Source: CAISKJ01 sp046351555
GTDB taxonomy: Bacteria > Myxococcota_A > Polyangia > Polyangiales > Ga0077539
NCBI GenBank assembly: GCA_046351555.1
Contig: JAXLYI010000044.1
Span: 1 to 64,000, forward strand
Length of the DNA stretch: 64,000 nucleotides
Direction of reading: 5' to 3'
Position numbers and translations under genes: made by a program. The first letter of the stretch is position 1. The number at the start of each line of letters is the position of its first letter. Under the pieces are notes generated by a model. That model had not been told where the DNA came from. It did not search any database and was given only the letters and a program-made list of their open reading frames with translations. Positions 41,658 to 51,000 of the stretch are shown here, piece after piece.

Positions 41658-44200
41658 GCGACGTCCCCACGCCCGAAGCGCCCGACGTCGAGCCGCCCGA
41701 CGCGGCCCCCCCGGAGGCGCTCCGCCGCGCGCAGGAGGAGCGCCTCGGGCGCGCGTGGGAGGTGCCCAAGGGCTGGCGCTACTGGTCGGAGGTGAACAAC
41801 ACCGAGGTCGGCAAGTGGTACCTCGCGGCGGCGTTTGTGTTCTTCCTCTTCGGGGGCGTGCTCGCGCTTCTCATGCGCGTGCAGCTCGCGCGGCCGGGCA
41901 ACACCTTCCTCACCGCGGACCGCTACAACCAGGTCTTCACCATGCACGGCACGGTGATGATGTTCCTGTTCGCGATCCCGGTGTTCGAGGCGTTCTCGAT
42001 CTTCGTGCTGCCGCAGATGCTCGGGACGCGCGACCTGCCCTTCCCGCGGCTCTCGGCCTACGGCTTCTGGAGCTACGCGCTCGGCGGCGCCTTCTTCTGC
42101 GGCTCGATCTTCTTCAACGTCGCGCCGCGCGGCGGGTGGTTCATGTACCCGCCGCTCACCACGCGCTACCAGCCCGACCTCGGCGCCGACTTCTGGCTGC
42201 TCGGGCTCTCGTTCATCGAGATCGCCGCCATCGCCGCGTCGGTCGAGCTCATCATCGGCGTGCTCAAATGCCGCCCGCCGGGGATGCGCCTCAACCTCAT
42301 CCCCCTCTACGCCTGGTACATGCTCGTCGCCGCGGCGATGGTGCTCTTCGCCTTCCCGCCCGTCATCGCCGGGAGCCTCCTGCTGGAGGTGGAGCGCGCC
42401 TTCGAGTGGCCCTTCTTCGACCGGGCGCGCGGGGGCGATCCCCTCCTCTGGCAGCACCTCTTCTGGCTCTTCGGCCACCCCGAGGTGTACGTGATCTTCC
42501 TCCCCTCGGTGGCCGTCGTCGCGATGATCGTCCCGACCTTCGCGCGCCGCCCCATCGTCGGCTACTCGTGGGTGGTGCTCGCCGCCGTGGGGACGGGCTT
42601 CCTCAGCTTCGCGCTGTGGGTCCACCACATGTTCACCACGGGGCTGCCGGGCGTCTCGCTCGGGCTCTTCTCCGCCGCCTCCGAGGCCGTCGCCATCCCG
42701 ACGGGCGTGCAGCTCTTCTGCTTCATCGCCACGCTCGCCGCGGGCCGCGCGACCCGCTCGGTGCCGATGCTCTTCGCCTACGGCGGCCTCGGGAGCTTCG
42801 TGCTCGGCGGGCTCACCGGCGTGATGGTGGCCCTCGCCCCCTTCGACTTCCAGGCGCACGACACCTTCTTCGTCGTCGCCCACCTCCACTACGTGCTCAT
42901 CGGCGGCGCGATCTTCCCCGTGGTGGCCGGGGTCTACTACTTCTTCCCGATGTTCGGCGGGAAGAAGCTCTCCGACCGCGCGGGGCGCGTGGCCTTCTGG
43001 CTGATGCTCGTGGGCTTCCACGTCACCTTCCTCCCGATGCACCTCACCGGGCTGCGGGGCCTGCCGCGGCGCATCTTCACGTACCCCGCGGGCATGGGCT
43101 TCGAAGTGCCCAACCTCGTCTCCACCGCCGGCGCCTTCGTCCTCGCCTCGGGCGTGCTCGTCTTCGCCGTCGACCTCCTCCGCCCGCGCAAGAACGAGCC
43201 CCTCGCCCCGCGCAACCCCTGGAACGCCGGCTCCCTCGAGTGGCTGATGGAGGTGCCCGACAAGACCTGGGGCGTCCGCTCGATCCCCGAGATCGACTCG
43301 CGCTACCCGCTGTGGGATCAAGCCAACTTCGTCCGCGACGTGGATGAAGGGCGCTTCTACATGCCCGACGCCGAGGAGGGCCTGCGCGAGACCATGGTCA
43401 CCAGCGTCGTCGACGCGCGGCCGCAGCAGTGCCTCCGCGTCGCGGGGCCGTCGTTCGTCCCGCTCTTCGCGGCCCTCTTCACGGGCGGGGCCTTCATCTT
43501 CGCCACCTTCCACTGGTGGCGCCTCGCCGGCGCGAGCTCCGTCCTCGCGCTCGGCAGCATCCTCCACTGGCTCTGGACGGGGACCGCCCGCATCCCCGAG
43601 AAGCCCACCAAGGACGTCGGGTTGGGCGTCACGCTCCCGCTCTACGTGTCGGGCCCGGCGTCGGTGGGGTGGTGGGCGATGTTCATCACGATGCTCGCCG
43701 ACGTGACGGCCTTCGTGTGCCTCGTCTTCGGCTACTTCTACTACTGGACGCTCCACGACGACTTCCCCCCGCGGGCGACGCCCCAACCCGTCGCCGCGTG
43801 GACGCTCGCCGGCGGCGCGCTCGCCCTCGGCGCGTGGGCCCTCACCCTCGCCGCACGCAAGCTCAACCGCCTCGACCGCGGCGCGCTCTTCCACGCCTCC
43901 CTCCTCGCCGCCGTCGCGCTCGCGGTGGGCTCGTGCGTCGCGCTGGCGAAGGGGTGCGCCGCGCTCGACCCGACGCGCCACGCCTACCCCGCCGTCGTGT
44001 GGCTGCTGGTCGTGTGGTCGATCGTCCACCTCGGCGTCGGCGTCGTCATGCAGCTCTACTGCGCCGCGCGCCGCGCCGCCGGCCGCATGACCGCGCGCCA
44101 CGACATCGACATCGCCAACGTCGCGCTCTACTGGCACTTCGCCGCCCTCACCGCCGCCGTCACCGTCGCCGTGCTCGTCGGCTTCCCGAGGGTCGCGTGA
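41654..44200 (+). CDS. coxA: Cytochrome c oxidase subunit I fused to subunit III
   Basis: An 848-residue integral membrane protein, the catalytic core that reduces oxygen and pumps protons. Subunit I ligands are His98 (TMHGTVMM, haem a), His275 with Tyr279 (GHPEVY, CuB and the His-Tyr crosslink), His324-His325 (WVHHMF) and His410/His412 (VVAHLHYV, haem a3 and haem a). The Glu in GHPEV is typical of A1-type oxidases. From about residue 615 a subunit III-like part follows, with several more helices (including YVSGPASVGWWAMFITMLAD). Such I-III fusions are known in caa3 and related oxidases. GTGA overlap with the next gene. Confidence 0.95.
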   Translation: MSDVPTPEAPDVEPPDAAPPEALRRAQEERLGRAWEVPKGWRYWSEVNNTEVGKWYLAAAFVFFLFGGVLALLMRVQLARPGNTFLTADRYNQVFTMHGTVMMFLFAIPVFEAFSIFVLPQMLGTRDLPFPRLSAYGFWSYALGGAFFCGSIFFNVAPRGGWFMYPPLTTRYQPDLGADFWLLGLSFIEIAAIAASVELIIGVLKCRPPGMRLNLIPLYAWYMLVAAAMVLFAFPPVIAGSLLLEVERAFEWPFFDRARGGDPLLWQHLFWLFGHPEVYVIFLPSVAVVAMIVPTFARRPIVGYSWVVLAAVGTGFLSFALWVHHMFTTGLPGVSLGLFSAASEAVAIPTGVQLFCFIATLAAGRATRSVPMLFAYGGLGSFVLGGLTGVMVALAPFDFQAHDTFFVVAHLHYVLIGGAIFPVVAGVYYFFPMFGGKKLSDRAGRVAFWLMLVGFHVTFLPMHLTGLRGLPRRIFTYPAGMGFEVPNLVSTAGAFVLASGVLVFAVDLLRPRKNEPLAPRNPWNAGSLEWLMEVPDKTWGVRSIPEIDSRYPLWDQANFVRDVDEGRFYMPDAEEGLRETMVTSVVDARPQQCLRVAGPSFVPLFAALFTGGAFIFATFHWWRLAGASSVLALGSILHWLWTGTARIPEKPTKDVGLGVTLPLYVSGPASVGWWAMFITMLADVTAFVCLVFGYFYYWTLHDDFPPRATPQPVAAWTLAGGALALGAWALTLAARKLNRLDRGALFHASLLAAVALAVGSCVALAKGCAALDPTRHAYPAVVWLLVVWSIVHLGVGVVMQLYCAARRAAGRMTARHDIDIANVALYWHFAALTAAVTVAVLVGFPRVA

Positions 44201-44586
44201 CGCCGTCGCCCGCCGAGGTCCGCGAGGGGAGGCAGCGCCTCATGCTCCTCGTCGCCGGGCCGCTCGCGTGGGCCGCCCACTTCGCCGTCACCTACGCCAC
44301 CGTCGCCGTGTGGTGCGCCAAGATCGCAGGCCGCGAAGGGCCCCTCGGCCACGCCCGAACCGCCGTCGCCGCGTACACCGCCGTCGCGCTCGTCGTGATC
44401 GCCGCCGTCGCCCGCGACGCCTGGGCCCGCTACCGCCTCGGCGGCGACCACACGCCGCTCGACGCCGACACCGCCGCGGGGCGCCACCGCTTCCTCGGGC
44501 TCGCCACCTTCCTGCTCGCGGGCCTGAGCGCCGTCGCCACGCTCTACGCCGCCCTCGTCGTGGCGCTCATCAGGAGCTGCCAGTGA
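44197..44586 (+). CDS. Small membrane protein of the caa3 operon
   Basis: A 129-residue membrane protein with about three helices: LMLLVAGPLAWAAHFAVTY, YTAVALVVIAAVARD and FLGLATFLLAGLSAVATLYA. It starts at GTG, overlapping the subunit I stop by GTGA, and ends overlapping ctaG by another GTGA. It is not an obvious subunit IV; its place suggests a small accessory subunit or assembly factor. No family recognised. Confidence 0.75.
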   Translation: MTPSPAEVREGRQRLMLLVAGPLAWAAHFAVTYATVAVWCAKIAGREGPLGHARTAVAAYTAVALVVIAAVARDAWARYRLGGDHTPLDADTAAGRHRFLGLATFLLAGLSAVATLYAALVVALIRSCQ

Positions 44587-45164
44587 GCCCTCGCGCGCTG
44601 GGTGCCGGCGTCGTCGCGCTCGCGCTCGCGTGGGCCGCCCTCGCGCGCGACGGGGGGCGCTCGTTCGCCGTCCACATGGCCGCCCACATGGCCGTCGTCG
44701 CCGTCGCCGCGCCGCTCCTCGCGCTCGGGCTCTCGGGTGGTCGATTCGACTTCACGCGCCGCGCGCCGGCGGGGTTCGGGCCCGTCGCCGCGTCGCTCGT
44801 GGAGTTCGCCGCGGTGTGGGCGTGGCATGCGCCCGCGCTGCATCGGGCCGCGCGTCACACCGCGGTGGGCGTCGTGGCGGAGCAGGCGTGCTTCCTCGCG
44901 GCGGGGCTGCTCGTGTGGCTCTCGGCGCTCGCGCCCGCGCGCCGCGCCGAGGGGGTCGTCGCGCTGCTCCTCACCTCGATGCACATGACGCTGCTCGGCG
45001 CGCTCCTCGCGCTCTCGCCGCGCGCGCTCTACCCGGGCTGCGGCGGCCTCGACGACCAGCACCTCGGCGGCGCCGTCATGATCGTCGCCGGCGGCGCCTC
45101 CTACCTCGCCGGCGGCGTCGCCCTCACCGGACGTCTCCTGCGGAACGTCGTGAGGCACTCGTGA
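44583..45164 (+). CDS. ctaG: CtaG-type cytochrome oxidase assembly protein
   Basis: A 193-residue integral membrane protein of the caa3-type CtaG family (distinct from the soluble Cox11-type CtaG), thought to help insert copper or assemble the oxidase. Family segments are HMAAHMAVVAVAAPLLALG, FAAVWAWHAPALHRAARH and MHMTLLGALLALSPRALYPG, with many membrane-embedded His residues that could bind copper. The GTG start and the GTGA overlaps at both ends place it in the oxidase operon. Confidence 0.88.
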   Translation: MSPRALGAGVVALALAWAALARDGGRSFAVHMAAHMAVVAVAAPLLALGLSGGRFDFTRRAPAGFGPVAASLVEFAAVWAWHAPALHRAARHTAVGVVAEQACFLAAGLLVWLSALAPARRAEGVVALLLTSMHMTLLGALLALSPRALYPGCGGLDDQHLGGAVMIVAGGASYLAGGVALTGRLLRNVVRHS

Positions 45165-46240
45165 CGCTCACCTGGAAGAAGGCCGCGCTCGCGGCGCTTG
45201 GCCTCGCCGTCGCCGGCGCGCTCGTCACGCTCTCGGGGGTCGTCCCGATCCGCGCGAGCGGCGGGCACTTCCGCGCGGTGACGTGGTTCCTGGAGGTCGC
45301 GATGCGCCGCTCGATCGCGACCCACGCGGCGGGTCACACGCCGCCGGCGCTCGACGACCCGGCGCTGGTGCTGAAGGGCGCGGGCCACTACGAGCTCGCC
45401 TGCCGCTCGTGCCACGGGAGCCCGCTCGTGCCGACCTCACGCCTCGCCCGCGCGATGCTCCCGCCGCCGCCCGACCTGCGCTTCGCCGCGCCCCACTGGG
45501 ACGCCGCCGAGCTCTTCGAAATCGTCAAGCACGGGATCAAGTTCACGGGGATGCCCGCGTGGCCCACGCAGCGGCGCGACGACGAGGTGTGGGCGATGGT
45601 CGCCTTCCTGCGCGCGCTGCCGGGCCTTCGTGCGGAAGGTTATCGACGTCTCGTGTGGGGCGATCTCCCACGCGACGTCGCTGCGGAGGAGGAGCCCGAG
45701 GCCCCGCCGGCGCCGTTCGCCACCGCGCGCTGCGCCCCCTGCCACGGGCCCGCGGGCGAGGGACGCGGCGACGCCTTCCCCGCGCTCGCCGGGCAGCGCG
45801 AGTCCTACCTCGCCGCGTCGCTCGACGCCTACGCCCGCGGCGCGCGCCACAGCGGGATCATGGGCCCGGCAGCCTCCACGCTCGACGCCGATCGACGTCG
45901 CGCGCTCGCCCGCCACTACGCCGCGCTCCCGCCGCCCCCGCCGCGGCCCGCGACCGACATTGCGTCCGTCGCCCGCGGCGAGCGCATCGCGCGGCGAGGC
46001 GTTCCCACGTCGCGCGTGCCGGCGTGCGCGCCGTGTCATGGGCCGGACGCGGCGCCGCGCAACGAGAACTACCCGCTGCTCGCGGGGCAGCCGGCGGCGT
46101 ACCTCGCGCTCCAGCTCGCGCTCTTCCGGCGGGGCGACCGCGGCGGCTCGGCGTACGCGTCGGTGATGACGCGCGCGGCGCACGGGCTCACCGAAGCTGA
46201 AGCGCGCGACGTGGCGCGGTACTACGCGTCGCTACGGTGA
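45161..46240 (+). CDS. Membrane-anchored tri-haem cytochrome c
   Basis: A 359-residue protein with an N-terminal anchor (LAALGLAVAGALVTLSGVV) and three c-type haem sites: CRSCH (81-85), CAPCH (191-195) and CAPCH (289-293). Each lies in its own class I domain; possible axial Met residues are at 131 (GMPAW) and near 234 (GIM). The second and third domains (GPAGEGRGDAFPALAGQ, YPLLAGQPAAYLALQL) resemble the paired c4-type or subunit-type cytochromes that feed oxidases. It is last in the caa3 operon, so it probably donates electrons to coxB. Its end overlaps the convergent gene by nine bases. Confidence 0.88.
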   Translation: MTLTWKKAALAALGLAVAGALVTLSGVVPIRASGGHFRAVTWFLEVAMRRSIATHAAGHTPPALDDPALVLKGAGHYELACRSCHGSPLVPTSRLARAMLPPPPDLRFAAPHWDAAELFEIVKHGIKFTGMPAWPTQRRDDEVWAMVAFLRALPGLRAEGYRRLVWGDLPRDVAAEEEPEAPPAPFATARCAPCHGPAGEGRGDAFPALAGQRESYLAASLDAYARGARHSGIMGPAASTLDADRRRALARHYAALPPPPPRPATDIASVARGERIARRGVPTSRVPACAPCHGPDAAPRNENYPLLAGQPAAYLALQLALFRRGDRGGSAYASVMTRAAHGLTEAEARDVARYYASLR

Positions 46241-48034
46241 GAGGCGGAGGTAGGCGGAGGGGCGGTCGCGCGGGCAGCGGGTGACGTCGGGCGACGTGCG
46301 GGCCGGGCCCGTCGAGGGGACGCAGGGGAGCGCGCGCGGCGTCGGGCGCTCGTAGGAGAGGCCCAGCGCGAGCCCGAGGGCCCAGCGCGCGTCGCCGCCG
46401 TAGCCCGCGACGCTCGCGCTCGGCACGAGCTCGACGATCCACGAGAGGTCGTCGCGCGTGTCGGCGCGCAGACCGAGGTCGAGTTCGAACGCGAGCGCCG
46501 GGCGGACGCCGTCGAGCGACGGGCTGAAGGCGACGGCCTCGGCGCCGAGCGCGAGCCCGAAGCGCCCCGCGGCGGTGGAGAAGCCGGCCTCGAAGGACAG
46601 GCCCAGCGGCCGCGCGAACGCGAGGTCGGCGGTGTCGACCAGCGGCCACTCGGGGCGGACGCGCAGGCCCGCGCCGACGTACACCTGGTCGAGCCGCGTC
46701 GGGTGCGCGAGCGCTGGGAAGAGCATCTCGCCCCAGAGCGAGAGTTCGCCCGCGGGCGCGAAGGTGTTGCTGTCCGCGCGCCACGTGGCCCCGCCGAGGA
46801 TGCGCAGCCGCGCCAGACGGCCGAAGGTCGGCGCGGCCAGCGTGCGCGTCCACTGGGCGACGCGCGGCGCATGGCGGACGGCCGCGAGCCCGCCCGCGCC
46901 GAGGGCGATCTGGATCGACTCGGGGCTCCCGCACACCGGCGCGCCGGCCTCGCCGCAGCGCCCGCGCCGCGATGCGTCCGCGGGCGCCACGAACTCCTCG
47001 AGCGAGAGCGCGACGAGCGCGGCGCCCGCGGCGAGCGTCCGGCAGCGCGCGCGATGGGTTCCGTCGCAGCGCGCGCCGTCGAGGGCCTCCGCGACCTGGT
47101 CGTCGCCGTAGAAGAGCTCGCGCCCGTCGGCCTCGCGCGCCCAGCCCGTGTCGAGCACCTCGTCGGCGCGGCGGCGGAGCGCCTCGTCCGCGTCCATCCG
47201 CACGCCGTCGAGGTTGTAGCGGCCGTGGACGCGCTGCGCGCTGCCCGGGTTGAGCATCAGGCGGTCGGCCGCGACGTGGCCGCCGGCGATCGCGTCTTCG
47301 AGGAAGTGGAGCGCGTAGAGTTCGAGGAGCAACGCCTCGGCCTCGCGCCCGCCCCGCGCCGCCTCGGCCAGGGCATTCAGGTGGTAGAAGGCGTAGGCGG
47401 AGAAGGCGTTGGGGAGCGGCTCCGCGGCGGCCACCACGGGGTCGAGGCCGACGAGCCGGAAGTGGTGGGCGTTGTGCGCCGCGAGGCAGAGGTACGCGGC
47501 GTCGGCCGCGGCGACGGCGACCGTGACGCGCGACCGATCGCGCTGCGCTTCGAAGAGGCGCGCGGCGTCGGCGGCGGCGGACTCGTCGTGGCACTCCACC
47601 GGCGAGTCGGCGACCTCCGACGCCTCCCAGGTGCCGCGGAGGTAGTTGACCACGGTGCTCGGGTCGCCGTCCGCGGCCCCGTCGAGCCAGCGGCGCCGCA
47701 GCGCGCCCGGCGAGCTCGAATGGTCGCCGGCGAGCGCGGGGACGTCCCCGACGTCGAAGCAGCGGCGCGGCGACGGCGAGTCGACGCGGCCGGCGAACTC
47801 GTCGAGCGCGCGGCAGGCCCGCGAGGGCGGCCGGAGGCTCCCGTGAAGCGCGGCAACGAACGCGTCGAGCCGCGCGCCGTCGCCGTGCGCGCGCACCCAC
47901 GCGGCGCCCCGGAGCGCCATCGCGCGGTGCTCGAGGTAGTTGAACGCGCGCGCCTCGCGCGTCGCCAGGAGGCCGGCGCACAGGGTCAAGAAGCGCCACG
48001 ACGCGGCGCCCGCGGGTCGCAGGGGCGCCGGCAT
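46232..48034 (-). CDS. Exported protein with a PLC/P1-nuclease-like helical domain and beta-rich C-terminus
   Basis: A 600-residue protein with a signal (WRFLTLCAGLLATREARAFN). The mature protein begins FNYLEHRAMALRG and later has LAAHNAHHFRLVG and LYALHFLEDAIAGGHVAADR. An N-terminal start with a near-terminal aromatic, His-rich helices and an HFLED-GH segment are the hallmarks of the zinc phospholipase C/S1-P1 nuclease superfamily, so a metal hydrolase is possible. From about residue 390 it turns into amphipathic strands (LRILGGATWRADSNTFAPAG, GFSTAAGRFGLALGAEAVAF) like an outer-membrane barrel. The combination is unusual. The ATG at 48034 is preferred over a GTG three codons before. Confidence 0.65.
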   Translation of the reverse strand: MPAPLRPAGAASWRFLTLCAGLLATREARAFNYLEHRAMALRGAAWVRAHGDGARLDAFVAALHGSLRPPSRACRALDEFAGRVDSPSPRRCFDVGDVPALAGDHSSSPGALRRRWLDGAADGDPSTVVNYLRGTWEASEVADSPVECHDESAAADAARLFEAQRDRSRVTVAVAAADAAYLCLAAHNAHHFRLVGLDPVVAAAEPLPNAFSAYAFYHLNALAEAARGGREAEALLLELYALHFLEDAIAGGHVAADRLMLNPGSAQRVHGRYNLDGVRMDADEALRRRADEVLDTGWAREADGRELFYGDDQVAEALDGARCDGTHRARCRTLAAGAALVALSLEEFVAPADASRRGRCGEAGAPVCGSPESIQIALGAGGLAAVRHAPRVAQWTRTLAAPTFGRLARLRILGGATWRADSNTFAPAGELSLWGEMLFPALAHPTRLDQVYVGAGLRVRPEWPLVDTADLAFARPLGLSFEAGFSTAAGRFGLALGAEAVAFSPSLDGVRPALAFELDLGLRADTRDDLSWIVELVPSASVAGYGGDARWALGLALGLSYERPTPRALPCVPSTGPARTSPDVTRCPRDRPSAYLRLSP

Positions 48035-48073
48035 CGCGAGCACATCGGGACCGGCGCGCCCGATGTCAACGGC

Positions 48074-51000
48074 TTACGGCGAGAGGCGCCAGCGGAAGGC
48101 CGCGCCGGTGGCGGGGCCGCGGGTGTCGGCGTTGGGCGCGCCGACCACGAGCCACGCGGCCCCGGCGGCGCTCGCCGCGTCGAGGCTCTGCCCGAAGCGC
48201 GTCGGGGCGCGCACGTCGCCGACGGCCGCGAGCCACGGGTCGCCGGTGAGCGCGCCGCCGCGCCACGCGAGCACCGCGCCCGCGCCCGCCGCGCCGAACG
48301 AGCTCTCGGGCGCGCCGACGATCACCTCGCGGACGCCGTCGCCGTCGAGGTCCGCGCCCGCGAGCGCGGCGCCGAAGCGCGGGTCGTTGTCGAGCGGGCT
48401 GCGGACGATGGTCCGGTGCGGCGCGCCGACGTCCTGGAGCGCGACGCGGCGGTAGTCCCCGTCGCTCCAGAGCGGCCCCGTGCGGCCCGCGGGGCAGCGG
48501 CGCTCGGGGCAGAGCGCGGCGATCCACGCGCCGGAGACGACCTCGACGGCCGGGTCGGTGCCGTCGCCGAGGGCCCAGGAGTTGTCGCGGACGAGCAGGT
48601 CGGGCACGCGGTCGCCCGTAACGTCGCCGGGCCCACCCACGACGCCGCCGAGAGCCGTGGGGGTCGCGCGGTCGCGGTCGTCGTCGTCGCGCGCGGCGAG
48701 GTCGCCGGGGACGTTGTTGTCGAGGCGAATCCCCTCGCCGACGAGCGGCAGGTCGAAGGGCGCGGTGTGTCCACGCGCGCACCGGGCGCCGAAGCCGAAG
48801 CGCACCACCGCGCCGACGCGGAGGTTGCCCGTCACGCCCGCCACCGTCTCCGCGCAGCCGTCGCCGTCGACGTCGCCGAGGGCCACCGCCGAGGGGTAGC
48901 CGGCGCCGTCCGCGCGCACGGGCCACCAGGGCGCCTCCGCGGGGTCGCCGCACACGACCTGGACGCGCCCCATCGCGTCGTCAGCGCGACCGAGGATCAC
49001 CTCCGCCCCGACGCCGCCGTAGGTGCCCGCGTGGGTCACGAGGAGGTCTTGCCGGCCGTCGTTGTTCACGTCGAGCGCGTTGGCCACCGTCTGGCCGATG
49101 CCCGCGCGCATCCCGCGCTCGGCGTCGGGCTCGCGGCCGTACACGTGGAAGCGCTCCGCGAAGCGCCCGTCGGCCTGCTGCGTGAACACCCGCACGATGC
49201 CGCGGTTGATGGCCGCCGCGTCCTGCACGGCGCCCGTTGCCGTGCGCAGGAAGCAGCGGTTGTCGGGCGGCGGCGCGACGAGGTTGCGGCGGACCACCTC
49301 CCAGCCTCCCGCGACGGCGGACGGGTCGCCGACGGCGAAGTCGACGCGCCCGTCGCCGTTGAAGTCGAGCGTCGTGACGGCGGCCCCGACGGTGGCGTAG
49401 TCGCGGTCACCGGCGTAGGCGGAGGTTCCCGCGGCGGCGCCCGCGGCGAAGAGGCCGACGGTTCCCGCGCGCGGCCGCACGACGTCGCCGACGCGCACGT
49501 TGGCGAGCGGCGCGCCGACGAGCGCGTCGCCAGCGCGCCCGGCGCCGAGCGAGCCCACCGCCACCGACGATCCGAACGCGTCGGCGCCCGCCCGCTGCGG
49601 CAGCGCGAACGACTCGTGCGCGGCCCAGCGCGCGTCGAGGGCCGCGGCGGCGCCCGCGGGGACGAGGTCGACGCCGCCGGTGATGTAGCCGACGGGCGTG
49701 GTGCGAAGGGCCGCGGCGACGGCGACGGCGCGCGCGGGCGAGCTTGTCCCCGCGGGGCCGCCGACGGCGACGGCGCTGCCGAAGGTCTCGGTGCCGCTGC
49801 CGCGCAGGGTGGCGGTGGGGGTGAGGGCGGCGCCGGTCGTCACGGCGCGCGCGAGGTCGGGGCCGCGGAAGGCCCAGACGCGGCCGGGCGTGGGGAGGCC
49901 CGAGATCCAGCCGCCGAGGAGGTAGTCGTCGACGCCGTCTCCGTCGACGTCGCCGACCGCGGCCGACGCGCCGGCGCCGTCGTTGAGCTCGCCGATGAAG
50001 CGGGCGCGCGCGACGGCGGTGGTGAGGTAGCGCGGCGACGCGACCGTCCCCGTCGTGCCGAGGGCGCCAGGCGCGAACGCGAACACGGCGCCGCGGAGCT
50101 CGGCGGTGAGGACGTTCATCGTCGGGTGGCGGTGGTAGCGGGGCGCGCGGACGAGGAGCGTCTCGGTTCCGCCGGCGCGCACGACCTCGACGCCCTGGCC
50201 GAAGGAGGCGACGGTCATCGGGTCGGCGAGCTCGACGACGCGCGAGGGGCGGCGTTCGAAGCCCATCGCGCCGAGGTTGCGCCACGCGAGGACGCGGCCG
50301 AGGAAGCCCGTCCGGTCGGTGACGGCGAACGCGGGGACGCCGAGGACGAGGTCGCGCGCGCCGTCGCCGTCGACGTCGAAGAGGGCCGGGGGGCCCGCGG
50401 GGGCGATGATCTCCGCGTCGTGGCAGCGGCCCGGGTCGGGGACGAAGGTCTCGAGCGTCTGCGAGGGCGTAGGCTCGAAGGGCCGCCCGGTGCCGCGCCC
50501 GCCGCGGTAGAGGAACACCCGCCCGATCGTGACGCAGGGCCCGGGCGCGAGCGCGGGGCCGCGGGCGCCGGGGGCCACCACGACGAGGTCGGGGATGTCG
50601 TCGCCGGTCGCGTCGCCCACCATGAACGACGCCCCGAAGCGCTCGTTGTCCGCCGCGCCGAGGAAGGCCTGGACGGGCGTCGCGTCGAGCCCCGAGGCGC
50701 CGCCCGCCCACACCTCCACGGTGCCGACGTTGAGGCGGTGGAGGTCGCGCTCGGGCGTGCCGACGAGGAGGTCGTCGACGCCGTCGCCCGTCACGTCCGC
50801 GGCGCGCACGGCGCCCATGAAGTCGTTGGCGCGGCGCCCGTCGAACACCGCGGTGGGCTCCGAAGGGACGCGCCCGTCGGCGCCCGCGAGGTGCACCGCG
50901 ACGCGGCCCGCGTAGGGGGCGAGCGACTGCATCGTCGGGTGGCCGACGGCGAGGTCGGCGCGCCCGTCGCCGTTGAAGTCGCCCCACGCGAGCGAGCCTG

